11,598 bases of DNA from positions 1-11,598 of the forward strand of contig JALLPB010001035.1 of the NCBI GenBank assembly GCA_036939975.1, given 5' to 3'. The translations under genes were made by a program, and so were the position numbers. Each line of letters opens with the position of its first letter. The first letter of the stretch is position 1. Positions 1 through 7,746 of this stretch are shown one piece after another. The stretch comes from Cyclostephanos tholiformis (Eukaryota > Bacillariophyta > Thalassiosirophyceae > Thalassiosirales > Thalassiosiraceae). The notes below the pieces were generated by a model. That model searched no databases, was not told the DNA's origin, and saw nothing but the letters and a program-made list of their open reading frames with translations.

Positions 1-334
1 GAACTGTGGGGATGTAGTAACTGGTAAATGGGCAAAAATAACACCCTGGGTGGTAATTTTTGGCGTGCCCCGCCCGAACGATAGCCAGAGTGCTAGTATA
101 TTGACCCCAATTGGCTATTTTACGGTACTATTAAGTACTCTCCATACATACCTCTGACCCTGATCAAGGCATGTAGGAGCTCCTACCTATAGATAGTCAT
201 AGTAAGTGGTAAGGCATTTTCTACCACTCATTGCCCTGGGAATCTCTTTTCAGATTATACTGTAGATAGTCTTCATATTTACTCTAAGTTCACAATTTAT
301 TCATTCTTAGTTTTATCTCTTTGAATCCACTTTT
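1..334. other. No gene recognised; left flank
   Basis: I see no coding region, RNA gene or clear repeat here. The frame of the following gag fragment is closed by a TAG at 308-310. The stretch could be an LTR or leader of the element that left the gag fragment at 335-1011, but I found no second copy in the window to show this. Confidence 0.5.
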
Positions 335-1011
335 GTGCTCACTCTCAGCCAAGGTAGTGTAATTACAGCTTTACCTCTTCAAGAGAAAGCAAAAGACCAA
401 TCGATACTTCAGGCCAAGATGGCCAGTATCCACAAGAAGGAACCCATTTTTCTCTTAGAGAGGACCTGGGATGACAAGATGAGGTTTCCCAAGAAATACA
501 AATTCTCAGGGAGAGCAGGCAAGGCAGAAGTCCACATTGACAGTGGCTTGCTTGGCCTTGAGTTTTTCTACAAAAAAACTCTGCATGATTTCATGCACAC
601 AGGAACCAAGTTGGACTGGTCCTGGGAGGAGACTTTCTCTGAACTTGTGAATGTTCTTGCAGGCAGCTACAAAACTGCCTGGCACAAGGTTTTGGCTGAT
701 AACCTCCCCACCTTGATTGCTTGAGATGAAAGCGACAATGAGGACCCAAAAAATGGGTTCAAACTCAAGAAAGCCAGCTTCTGCCAAGCCATCAAGCTCT
801 TTGTGAAAAAGGTCAGAGCCATCAAGCTCTTTGTGAAAAAGGTCATTGATAGAAAGATGCTACGAGACCACCAGTACATGTACATGGTACCAGGAAGCAA
901 CCTACTCACCAAGAGTGCAAATAGCCATACACACAGTTCTTCGACCGCAACCACTCATTCTCTGTGGAAATAGTCCCGCAGAGCATGCTATCGTATGGCG
1001 TACAGTATTAG
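335..1011 (+). pseudogene. Gag-like fragment of a second retroelement, broken
   Basis: This is a degraded coding stretch that reads like the N-terminal part of a Gag-type protein of diatom retrotransposons. Visible words include KYKFSGRAGKAEVHIDSGLL and LAGSYKTAWHKVLADNLP. The frame is open from a non-ATG position at 335; the first in-frame ATG is at 419 (MASIHKKEP) and is the more likely original start. A TGA at 722-724 interrupts it, after which the same frame continues through KKVIDRKMLRDHQYMYMVPG to about 910. The sense then moves to another frame, with FFDRNHSFSVEIVPQSML ending at a TAG at 1009-1011. One frameshift and one internal stop are therefore visible. It shares no obvious sequence with the gag at 1530-3182, so it comes from a different element or family. 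No pol follows it. The family name is from memory; that it is a relic is clear from the breaks. Confidence 0.6.
787..846 (+). repeat. 30-bp in-frame tandem duplication
   Basis: A 29-base block (787-815) recurs at 817-845 with a period of 30, so ten codons reading AIKLFVKKV plus one residue are doubled. The copies are identical over the 29 bases, while the gene around them is decayed. This suggests the duplication is younger than most of the damage. Confidence 0.85.
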
Positions 1012-1267
1012 GAGCAGTAGAATACTCCCCTGCAATTTTGTGCATTTTGGCCCAATATTGCGTGAGAGACAAGGGGTCAATTGGGCACCATTGCCTCCGT
1101 CATATTCAAGTAAAAAGAGAGCGGAGCGCAGTGGGTGGCTGAGGTCGCATGACGTTTTGGTTATTTTTCTGTTTTCACTTGAATCTTCTGGAACTTTGCT
1201 TGTTTTTTTGTCCCAAGGAAGTTTTGTAACCTTTTGGAGTCCCAAGAGAGTTCCAAGACTTCATTTG
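1012..1267. other. No gene recognised; CpG-richer spacer
   Basis: No coding frame here looks real. CpG is commoner than in the retroelement body, for example in the block around 1112-1155. This part may be less decayed or of different origin. It lies where a 5' LTR of the copia element could be, but I could not match it to the sequence after 7747. Confidence 0.4.
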
Positions 1268-1358
1268 AGATGGCATCTTATTTCGAGACCACCATCTTAA
1301 TTTTCAGATGGCAATCTTTATTTAAGACTACCATCTTGTTTTTAAGATGGTCATCTCC
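1268..1358. repeat. 38-39-bp tandem repeats with CCATCTT/AAGATGG hairpins
   Basis: AGATGG occurs at 1268, 1306 and 1345, giving periods of 38 and 39, and the sequence between follows the same plan (AGATGG..ATCTT, then AGAC.ACCATCTT). Each unit can fold on itself. The clearest hairpin is ACCATCTT (1330-1337) with AAGATGGT (1344-1351) around a six-base loop. Another is CCATCT (1292-1297) with AGATGG (1306-1311). Placed upstream of gag, these could be U3-type control repeats of the retroelement. Confidence 0.65.
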
Positions 1359-1363
1359 GGTCA

Positions 1364-1385
1364 TGAGTCATTCACTAGTGACTCA
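1364..1385. promoter_or_regulatory. Inverted TGAGTCA...TGACTCA, possible bZIP sites
   Basis: TGAGTCA at 1364-1370 and TGACTCA at 1379-1385 are exact reverse complements separated by eight bases. Each half is the classical AP-1/Gcn4-type bZIP site. The pair sits between two repeat arrays upstream of gag, so a role in retroelement transcription is a reasonable but untested inference. Confidence 0.4.
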
Positions 1386-1387
1386 TT

Positions 1388-1446
1388 GGTCATTTTAGGG
1401 TCATTATTTGGTCGTTTTGGGTCATAAGTTGGTCATTTTAGGTCAT
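1388..1446. repeat. Six GGTCAT hexamers at 10-11-bp spacing
   Basis: GGTCAT, or GGTCGT in one case, begins at 1388, 1399, 1410, 1420, 1431 and 1441. The steps are 11, 11, 10, 11 and 10 bases. The sequence between is mostly T-rich, so this can be read as a short tandem repeat or as phased binding sites. The reverse motif TGACC appears twice just downstream within CCTGACCC, and an AGGTCA...TGACCT pair lies in the presumed 3' LTR at 7876-7903. Confidence 0.7.
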
Positions 1447-1529
1447 TGAAAATTATCACCTGACCCAAATTTTGCACTGATCGTGGTGAAGACATTTATA
1501 GTTTCTTGTTTAATTACCTGACCCGCAAA

Positions 1530-3182
1530 ATGGATGGTGATTCTACTGATTCTTCAAGAGATATTCACCCTCAAGCAGGTGTGGGTCTTGATGGCCCTGG
1601 CTGGGGAGACAATGATGACATTCTTGATGACCTTGCAGCTGGCAGTGTTGGTCTCAGTGCTCGTGGGGGCTGAGGTGCATCCCTTGTCTCTGCCGCTGCT
1701 GCCAGTGTGGGCTGTGTCCCTTCCATTGTTGGAGGAGGGATTTCTGGAGGAATTTCTGTCAGCACGGCTCGTACAGTCGTGGCTACATGCAACTATTTTG
1801 ATGAAACCATGCAGTATTCTCGTCAGGTAATCTCCACACGGATGTCTGCCCTAAAGATAAACGTGGAGCTCAAGGTTTGCGTGACTATAGTTGGCACCAT
1901 GCAGAGGCCACTTTTGCTCTCCCTGACCTCTTTGGTGTGGCAAACATTTCCACATGAAAAATGCAGATAGAGAGCTGTCCTACAAATATAAGGATATTTA
2001 ATCCAAATATGTGGGCAACTTGGATAAGCTGATGCTTTTTTATAAATGTTTGGAGGCGTTTGATATGCTTGAGCCTTTCCTTATTCCTTTTTGGATTGAT
2101 CCCAATGCCATTTGTGTCAATGATCGCTGGGGGGACAGGAAAAGTCAATGTATTGATTTGACTAAGCACTGGTCCCAAGTTTCTCTCGTGCATGTGTGTA
2201 CCTAGCAGAGGGACACTTTTGACTGGTGTGCAGATGACAACGATTTGATGAGCATGGATTGGGTTAAAGAGTTCCTTACCAACTCTTGTGATGTAAATCT
2301 AGTGAAGTGGAAAACGGATTGATGAGACATATGACTCTCTCCTTGAGTATGAGCAGGGAGGAATCACATTCTTGAAAATTGCTATGGATGAGATGTTCAC
2401 TATGAGTAACATGGTCATTATGTCATTGCAGAAGTACCTTAAACAATTCGCTCAGGGGGGACTTGCTAAGGTAACAAATGAGGATGTTCGAATTTGTGCG
2501 GAGCAGCTCAATGCGGTATGTGCCCATTTAGTAGAGGTTGATGCTCTCCCTCACGAAACCATAGGGTTTATTCTTGAGGGATTCACTCATTGCTTGATGG
2601 TTGAATTTCATGACATCCATAAGCTTCTGGCAACTACATTGAAAGTGCGTCAGATGAGGGCAGTCACAGGAAGGCGGGACAGCTCCACTACTCTTGCTGA
2701 GGTTCAGAAACTGTCAAAGAGGCCCATGCTAAAACCGTCAAGGACGGACGTGGTGGTAGTAGTGGTGGTGGTCCTGGTAGCAGTGGTCATGGTGGCCATG
2801 GGGGGGGTCGGTGTGGTGATTGTCCAAACAGATGGGACAAGTGGGGCAGTGGACCCACAAACCCTAGTTCAAATAAATCTTCAGCTGATGGAGTTGAGAA
2901 GAGAAATGGTTCTTGGATGATGAATTGCAAGTCCTGCGGATGGAATGAAACCCATACATCTGGGTACCATGGCAAATGGTCTCGTAATCAATCTGCTTTC
3001 AAACTTCCTTCAACTCATGTCTTCTATGGAGAAAATTCCAACTCCTGCCTCTAGTGCCCCTACTGCTGGCATGCCTTAAGCCTGAAGGACAACTCAGTGG
3101 ATTGATTAGTCATTATAAGACTGAAACTGATGATAGAGCATCTGCAGCCTTCCGTTCGGACTTCGAGGGACTGTTAAAATAG
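1530..3182 (+). pseudogene. gag: gag of the copia element, multiply broken
   Basis: Gag would form the capsid-like particle and bind element RNA. The ATG at 1530 opens an acidic start (MDGDSTDSSRDIHPQ), broken by TGA at 1671. Coding sense then passes through several frames: about 1530-1872; 1875-1950 (HHAEATFALPDLFGVAN); 1966-2312 (LDKLMLFYKCLEAFDMLEPF, with TAA at 1999 and TAG at 2203); 2315-2707 (GGITFLKIAMDEMFTMSN, RDSSTTLAEV); 2707-3050 (a Gly-rich stretch and a Cys/His motif). The last part reads PEGQLSGLISHYKTETDD and stops at TAG 3180. The longest unbroken part is at about 2330-2707, a helical, charged region that should be the capsid core. Four or five frameshifts are visible, two of them close to 1-base deletions. 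The start is inferred from the first ATG of the frame; nothing marks an unusual translation signal. Confidence 0.75.
2713..2990 (+). other. Gly-rich linker and CCHH-type zinc motif of gag
   Basis: After the frameshift near 2708 the gag sense becomes a Gly/Ser/His-rich tract (GRGGSSGGGPGSSGHGGHGGG), then a Cys pair (RCGDC), then CKSCGWNETHTSGYH. In the last motif the Cys codons are at 2926 and 2935 and the His codons at 2953 and 2968, giving C-x2-C-x5-H-x4-H. It stands where copia Gag proteins usually carry a CCHC zinc knuckle, and would be the nucleic-acid-binding part. The plus strand here is very G-rich, including a run of eight G at 2800-2807. Confidence 0.6.
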
Positions 3183-3724
3183 CGGGACATAGCTTCTTCG
3201 ATTGGGGTTTCTATATCTTTATGCTTGCTTGGTTTCCAGTCAGTCTATGTTTTGTCTACCTATTGACAAACCCATTGGTTTGCTTCATATTATATATATA
3301 TTCACAATTATACAGATTGGCATAACCCATCACTGCTACCATCGAGCTAATCAAAAAAGTGCTTGTCATTGGTGGCACCGTGCCTTGCCCTACGCTTTGG
3401 TTGTTTGGTGTCGAACCCATGCCCGCTCTCATCCTCCATGGTAAGATGGGAGTTTGTTCCTGTCTCCACACGTAACAAAGCATTTACATTAGATGAAAGG
3501 ATGTGAGTGTGCCCAGTCATTCTTCATATCCTGGCATAATTCACAGTGGAGTAGCGGTGTTGAACCGTTTGGTGGAATTTCAAGTTCCATCTTGGGCGGA
3601 TTCTTGAGATCTGATGTGCATTTTCTTCAGCTCTCGAGGCTCCTGTCACAATTTTGGTCGGTTGACCATGAGAAGAACATCTGCTCTTTGGGGGACATTT
3701 GAAAATCGTTCAATGTCTGGTGGG

Positions 3725-4318
3725 AGTCTTGACCTGCCCACGCTCAACCTTATTTGGGACACAGGTGCTTTGTTTGGGTTAACTCCATTTTGCAGTGACT
3801 TTGTTGACTATGTAGAGTGTGATATTCCTGTGGGGGATGTCACCAAAGTCAACAAGGTTATTGGAATCGGTACTACAGTGCACAAGTTCACGGACACCAA
3901 TGGTAATCCCATGTTTCTCCCATGTATATCTTACCATCTCCCACTGACAGATGTTTGTCTCTTTTCCCCTCAGACCTACCATCAGATGCATGGGGGTTTT
4001 TCTGAGGTTTACGGTCAGAGCGTTCAGATAAAGCTACATACCTCCAGCATTCATATTGATATCATATGCAATCATGCCAATTTGCCAGTTGTTCATGATT
4101 CATATATGTCAGAGAAGGCTAAACATGGGCTTGGGCCCATCATGTGGTCTGGATTGTGCCAGGCTTGCCTTTCTGCCTTGGACTTCTTTGGGGAGATTGA
4201 CAGTTCTGTCTCATCCATTGTTGACAATGCAGAATCAAACTGCTTTCCCTGTTTCCCCTGTGTTGGTGATTCAGCAAATGACAATTTGACATCCCCTCAG
4301 AGGGAACTTTTATTGTGA
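3725..4318 (+). pseudogene. Aspartic protease domain of pol
   Basis: The retroviral-type aspartic protease cuts the Gag-Pol polyprotein inside the particle. The active-site motif is seen as LIWDTGALFGLTPF, with the catalytic Asp codon at 3758-3760 and the usual D-T-G-A. The frame stays open from about 3614 to the TGA at 4316. Downstream, VIGIGTTVHKF and the segment LPCISYHLPLTDVCLFSPQT fit the glycine-rich flap and the later hydrophobic strands of copia proteases. The remainder, through HGLGPIMWSGLCQACLSALD, leads to the integrase. This is the longest unbroken pol stretch before reverse transcriptase (about 230 codons). The catalytic motif is intact, so this domain alone might still fold, but it has no start codon of its own that I would trust and would need translation through upstream stops. 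Confidence 0.75.
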
Positions 4319-5010
4319 CACTGGAAACTTGGCATCAATATGCATCAAGTACAAGAACTTATGAAGGAATGGACTTATGAGGAGCCTTTGAGTCAGCACA
4401 CTGTGCTGCCACCAATTATAGAGACCAAATTTCCTTCTGCCCACAACTGTGTCATGCCACTTTGCCAGTCATGCCTTCTTGCTTGGGCTTGGAAGCACTC
4501 TCCCAATGTCAAATGGAGTACAACTCATCCCAAATGAGAGGGATCACTCAGTTGCCACCAATATGAGGTTGGTGACTTCATTTCGACAGATCAGTTTATT
4601 TGCAAGACTCCCAGTCGATTGCCTGAAGGTTATGGCTGTGAATCTGTGGTTGTTGTTTTCAGGGTGGCACAATTTACAATGATGCTGCTTCCAATCTCAT
4701 TTTGGTGGAGAACCAAGTTTTGCTTGGCGCCAATGAGATGGTGATGGGAAAGTCTCATTTTGAGCAGTGGCTTGGGGATATGGCTTATGCCAAAGTGAAA
4801 TACTACCATGGCAATAATGGAATTTTCTCTGCAGAGGAATATTGTCAGGAATGCTTAGACAAGTGGCAAACTCTGTCGTTCTCAAAAGTCAGGGCACAAC
4901 ACCAGAATGCTCAAGCTGAGCATGCAATTCAGACGATTATGTACATGGCTTGGAGTTTTATGGTGCATGCCTCCCTGCATTGGACAGATCAAGGGTTGGA
5001 TGACATCTCT
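4319..5010 (+). pseudogene. GAG-pre-integrase and integrase core, D-to-N change
   Basis: Integrase would join the cDNA to host DNA. The GAG-pre-integrase/zinc part starts just after the TGA at 4316 with HWKLGINMHQVQELM and has a CQSC Cys pair. A TGA at 4535 follows. The core has GDFISTDQF with the first catalytic Asp codon at 4589-4591. A frame change occurs near 4650, and the sense resumes at FQGGTIYNDAAS. The second catalytic site, normally H-x-D-N-G, reads YHGNNGIF, so Asp is replaced by Asn at 4813-4815. The Glu is kept in NAQAEHAIQ (codon 4918-4920). The DDE triad is thus D-N-E, expected to be inactive. About 30 codons after the Glu the domain breaks off at a deletion junction. Confidence 0.8.
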
Positions 5011-5012
5011 CT

Positions 5013-5483
5013 GATGAGCATTTGTCTTTTGTGGCAAATGTGTGCCATTTGTCCACCGGTTACATTTCTCCGCAATTCCATGTCATTTTTGACAATTTTT
5101 TTGAGATGGTGATTCGCAATGGTGACAATGACATGGTGATCAATAGTATCTGTGATGGGCTGTTCAAGTGAAACTGTGAACTCTACGTCGAAAACGAATT
5201 TGATTCCAAAGGAATGCTGGTATACAAAACTCCTCCACTGCATGAAGTCTGGCTTGATGAAGAATTCTGACATCACGGGAAGGAAGATCTACTTCAGCAA
5301 TGCCATTGCAATGAAGATCTCATGCATGGACAGCATAAGGAGACTTGAGAACAAATGGGTCCTACTCCTGTTATACCCACTCCTGCTGAGAATTTTGTTC
5401 CTGAGGGAGCTCCCATCTCCAACAATGATAGTGTGGTTTCTTCTGTTGACAGTCAGCATTCAGAACCAGAGGGAGAATGATGA
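5013..5483 (+). pseudogene. Integrase C-terminal remnant after a deletion
   Basis: In a frame different from the core, the sense resumes as HLSTGYISPQFHVIFDNFFE. This corresponds to the copia segment that follows the integrase core and precedes the linker to reverse transcriptase. It continues through MVIRNGDNDMVINSICDGLF, TGA at 5169, VENEFDSKGMLVYKTPPLHE, TGA at 5268, and TGA at 5346, ending at a double TGA at 5478-5483. The usual stretch between the core helices and this segment, with the conserved Trp-rich and Lys-rich words, is missing. Confidence 0.7.
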
Positions 5484-5673
5484 CAATGATGATGGTTTTT
5501 TTCATATTCCTGCTCCTCCTCCTGCTCCAAATTTAGCACATGAGGGAGCTGGCCCGACTATCGTTCCTGAGGGAGACAATACTGTCCATGCTCCTGAGGG
5601 AGTGTTTATACCTCCTGCTCTGACAATTGGCCAATTGACTTGTGGTGCTGCATGGCAGTATCCTCCAGCATGA
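5484..5673 (+). pseudogene. Pro/acid-rich pol linker
   Basis: A low-complexity stretch between integrase and reverse transcriptase reads NDDNDDGFFHIPAPPPAPN and contains repeated EG-type words (HEGAGPTIVPEGDN, HAPEGVF). It matches the disordered linker usual at this place in copia polyproteins. The change of frame falls at a TGA/GAT-rich microsatellite near 5475-5495, a likely slippage site. It ends at TGA 5671-5673. Confidence 0.55.
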
Positions 5674-5729
5674 TGACTTTGTGGAGAGGATGGCAGAATG
5701 AAAAGTGTTAATTTCTGTGAGCTGAAATG

Positions 5730-7055
5730 GCTTCGGGCTATGGAACAACTCAACAGAGACATATTTGCTCTTACATTTTGAAGATGCCTCCTTATGCTCA
5801 AACAATGTCAAAGAAGAAGAAAAGACTGAAATACAAACAATAACGCCGGAGTCTTCAATCCAGTAAAGATTGGGCTCTACAGTTGATGTCACTTGAGGAC
5901 AGTCTTCCTTCAATCTCTGACCTTATCAATAGTCCATTGTCAAAGTACATAACCCTGGCAGCAAACGATTGCAGGTACAATGGGATTGCAGAGGAGTTGA
6001 TGGTTCAATATGTCCATCCCTTGTTTTTTGTTTTTGAGGGCACATTCTGCTGCTAGCAAGGAAGACAACCCTGGATGGCACAAGGTGACATGGGGGAAGT
6101 TTGCTGATGACTACTGGAACACCATGGAAATCGAAATGTTCACTTTGGAATCAATCAAGGCATGGAATGTAATTGAATGGGAAGAAGACATGAATGTTGT
6201 TATTAATTCTACTTGGGCATTCAAGTACAAGCAATATCCAGATGGGTTGATTAAGAAATTCAAAGCCAGGCTCTGTGCTCAAGAAGATCAGCAGCTGGAA
6301 GGGATTGATTTCTTTGAGACCTATGCCCCTGTGGTGCAATGGACCACAATTCACTTGATGTTTGTCCTTGAAGTCCTACTTGGTTTGAAATCACTGCAGG
6401 GTGATGTTACCTGTGCTTTTCTGCATGTGGATCTTGAGGAGAACAAAAATGTATACATCGACATGCCAATGGGATTTGCCAAGTATGGAAAGAATGGGAA
6501 GAAGATGTGCCTTAAACTCAAAAAGACACTTTATGGGCTGCATCAGAGTCCTAGAGCTTTCTGGAAGTACATCATTTTAAAACTCGAGGAGTGTGGATTA
6601 GAACAATTGAAGTTTGACCCATGCTTGTTCATTGGACCAGATGTAATCTGTGTGTTTAATGTTGATGATATGATATTCTGGTCGAGAGAGATACCACTCA
6701 CTATGGTGCTTTGCAAGTTAGGTGTTTACCTTGAGAAGAAAGATGATGCCGCAAGTTTCCTGGGAGTAACCCTGGATCACGATGCACCAACTGGCTTACT
6801 GGAGATGAAGCAGACTGGATTGATCAAATGAGTCATTGAGGCACTTGGCTTGGATGATGGGTGTGCTAAAGAGAAATACACTCCAGCTGAAGCAAAACCT
6901 ATAGTAAAAGATGCAAATGGGGAGGAAGCTCATGGCGGATTCAGGTATAGCAGCGTTGTTAGAATGCTGCTCTATTTGTCCGGCCACACTCGCCCCAACA
7001 TTGCCTATGCCGTTAATTGATGCACCAGGTATATGTTCTGCTCAAATTCTCATTG
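5730..7055 (+). pseudogene. Reverse transcriptase domain (RVT_2 type)
   Basis: This domain would copy element RNA to DNA. The N-terminal approach reads KKKKRLKYKQ, LINSPLSKYITLAANDCRYN and then, after a frame change in the T runs at 6021-6036, WNTMEIEMFTLESIKAWNVI. The core is open from about 6031 to 6828, roughly 265 codons, the best-preserved block of the element. Copia words are STWAFKYKQYPDGLIKKFKA, DFFETYAPVVQWTTI, QGDVTCAFLHVDLEE (first catalytic Asp, codon 6403-6405), LKKTLYGLHQSPRAFW and FDPCLFIG. The YVDD-type motif reads NVDD: the Asp pair at 6664-6669 is kept, but Tyr is replaced by Asn at 6658-6660. After TGA at 6829 the same frame goes on with SSVVRMLLYLSGHTRPNIAY to TGA 7018. 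CpG is very rare here. Confidence 0.9.
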
Positions 7056-7640
7056 AAACACATTGGCCGATATCTCAAGCAGACGCCTGATTGAGGAATG
7101 GTAATGAATCCATCCACAGAGCTCTGCAAAATTTATGCATATCCGAATTCTGACTTTGGAGGAATGTATGGGGATGAGAAGCCCACAGATCCTTCTTGTG
7201 TGAAGAGTCACACTGGATTTGTCATAACATTCACTGATGTTCCAATTCTTTGGCAATCAAAACTGCAGATGGAAACAGTTCTTTCTACAATGGAGGTCAA
7301 AATCATAGCATTGGCTGCCTGTTGCAGAGAACTTTTTCCGATCATTGATATGGTGACTTTACTGACTAGTTCAGTTAATCTCCCTATCGGAGAGACTACT
7401 ATAAATCTCTTAGTCCATGAAGACAAGTCAGATGCATTAGTGCTGGCAACAACACCACCACAATTTACACCTTGGAGCAAATACTATGCCAGCAAAACAA
7501 TTTGGTTCCATGGAGAAACTCACACATGGGAAATTAAGCTTCTCAAGATAGACTCTGTTGAGCAGTTAGGTGATATTTTCACTAAGGGCTTGGTTCAGGT
7601 TCCATTTGAATTTCTTTGGAAGATATTGATTGTCTGGTGA
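7056..7640 (+). pseudogene. RNase H domain of pol, catalytic Glu changed
   Basis: RNase H would remove template RNA during reverse transcription. The frame starts as KHIGRYLKQTPD, is broken by TGA at 7092-7094, then is open to the terminal TGA at 7638-7640. Copia words are VKSHTGFVITFTDVPILWQS, STMEVKIIALAACCRELFPI and LLKIDSVEQLGDIFTKGL. The normal S-T-x-E-A-E-Y motif reads STMEVKII, so the Glu that aligns with the RNase H catalytic Glu is Lys (codon 7299-7301). The first Asp motif reads YPNSDFGG where D-A-D is usual, so one of that pair is Asn (codon 7146-7148). Which of the two is catalytic I infer from alignment by eye. The C-terminal end matches the family's usual end, so the stop at 7638 is probably the original one. 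Confidence 0.8.
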
Positions 7641-7737
7641 AGTGTGGGACACAGGGCCCTGGGAGGGCTCTTTCATATCCATAACACACTGTGTACCCTG
7701 TTCCATTCTCTGCACTCCTGTGAGTAGTACAGCGCTC
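7641..7737. other. Short 3' noncoding spacer of the element
   Basis: About 100 bases lie between the end of pol and the polypurine tract. I see no coding sense. This is a usual spacing for copia elements. Confidence 0.5.
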
Positions 7738-7746
7738 AGGAGGGAG
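7738..7746 (+). other. Polypurine tract (plus-strand primer)
   Basis: AGGAGGGAG lies directly before TGTC, the expected layout of a copia polypurine tract followed by an LTR that starts with TG. It is about 100 bases after the pol stop. Confidence 0.65.

Larger units (their letters stand above)
3183..7640 (+). pseudogene. pol: pol of the copia element, multiply broken
   Basis: This is the whole pol region, which in an intact element would give protease, integrase, reverse transcriptase and RNase H from a polyprotein. Its first 430 bases (3183-3614) have weak coding sense, with words such as MVRWEFVPVSTRNKAFTLD, and stops at 3264, 3348, 3504, 3537, 3552, 3561 and 3612. The domains follow in copia order and are listed separately. 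Frame changes are visible near 3614-3690, 4650, 5010 (a deletion), 5480, 5675-5730, 6030 (within runs of T) and 7020-7056. Internal TGA stops include 4316, 4535, 5169, 5268, 5346, 6829, 7018 and 7092. In the reverse transcriptase part (6001-6840) I count only about six CpG. No part of pol could yield a full product. Confidence 0.85.

Noticed and set aside
506..787. Minus-strand open frame opposite the first gag fragment
   Set aside because: It mirrors a plus-strand gag segment with recognisable words and shows no motif of its own.
3400..3420. GTGTCGAACCC, like a tRNA B box
   Set aside because: No A box or cloverleaf fits around it, and it lies within a pol linker frame.
3202..3444. 80-codon open frame with hydrophobic stretches between gag and protease
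   Set aside because: It lies in the gag-pol linker, where another frame has better coding sense (MVRWEFVPVSTRNKAF). The hydrophobic look comes from T-rich sequence.
6021..6040. Programmed ribosomal frameshift at the T runs before reverse transcriptase
   Set aside because: It would lie in the middle of pol, not at a gag-pol border, and the element is full of other breaks, so random slippage is more likely.
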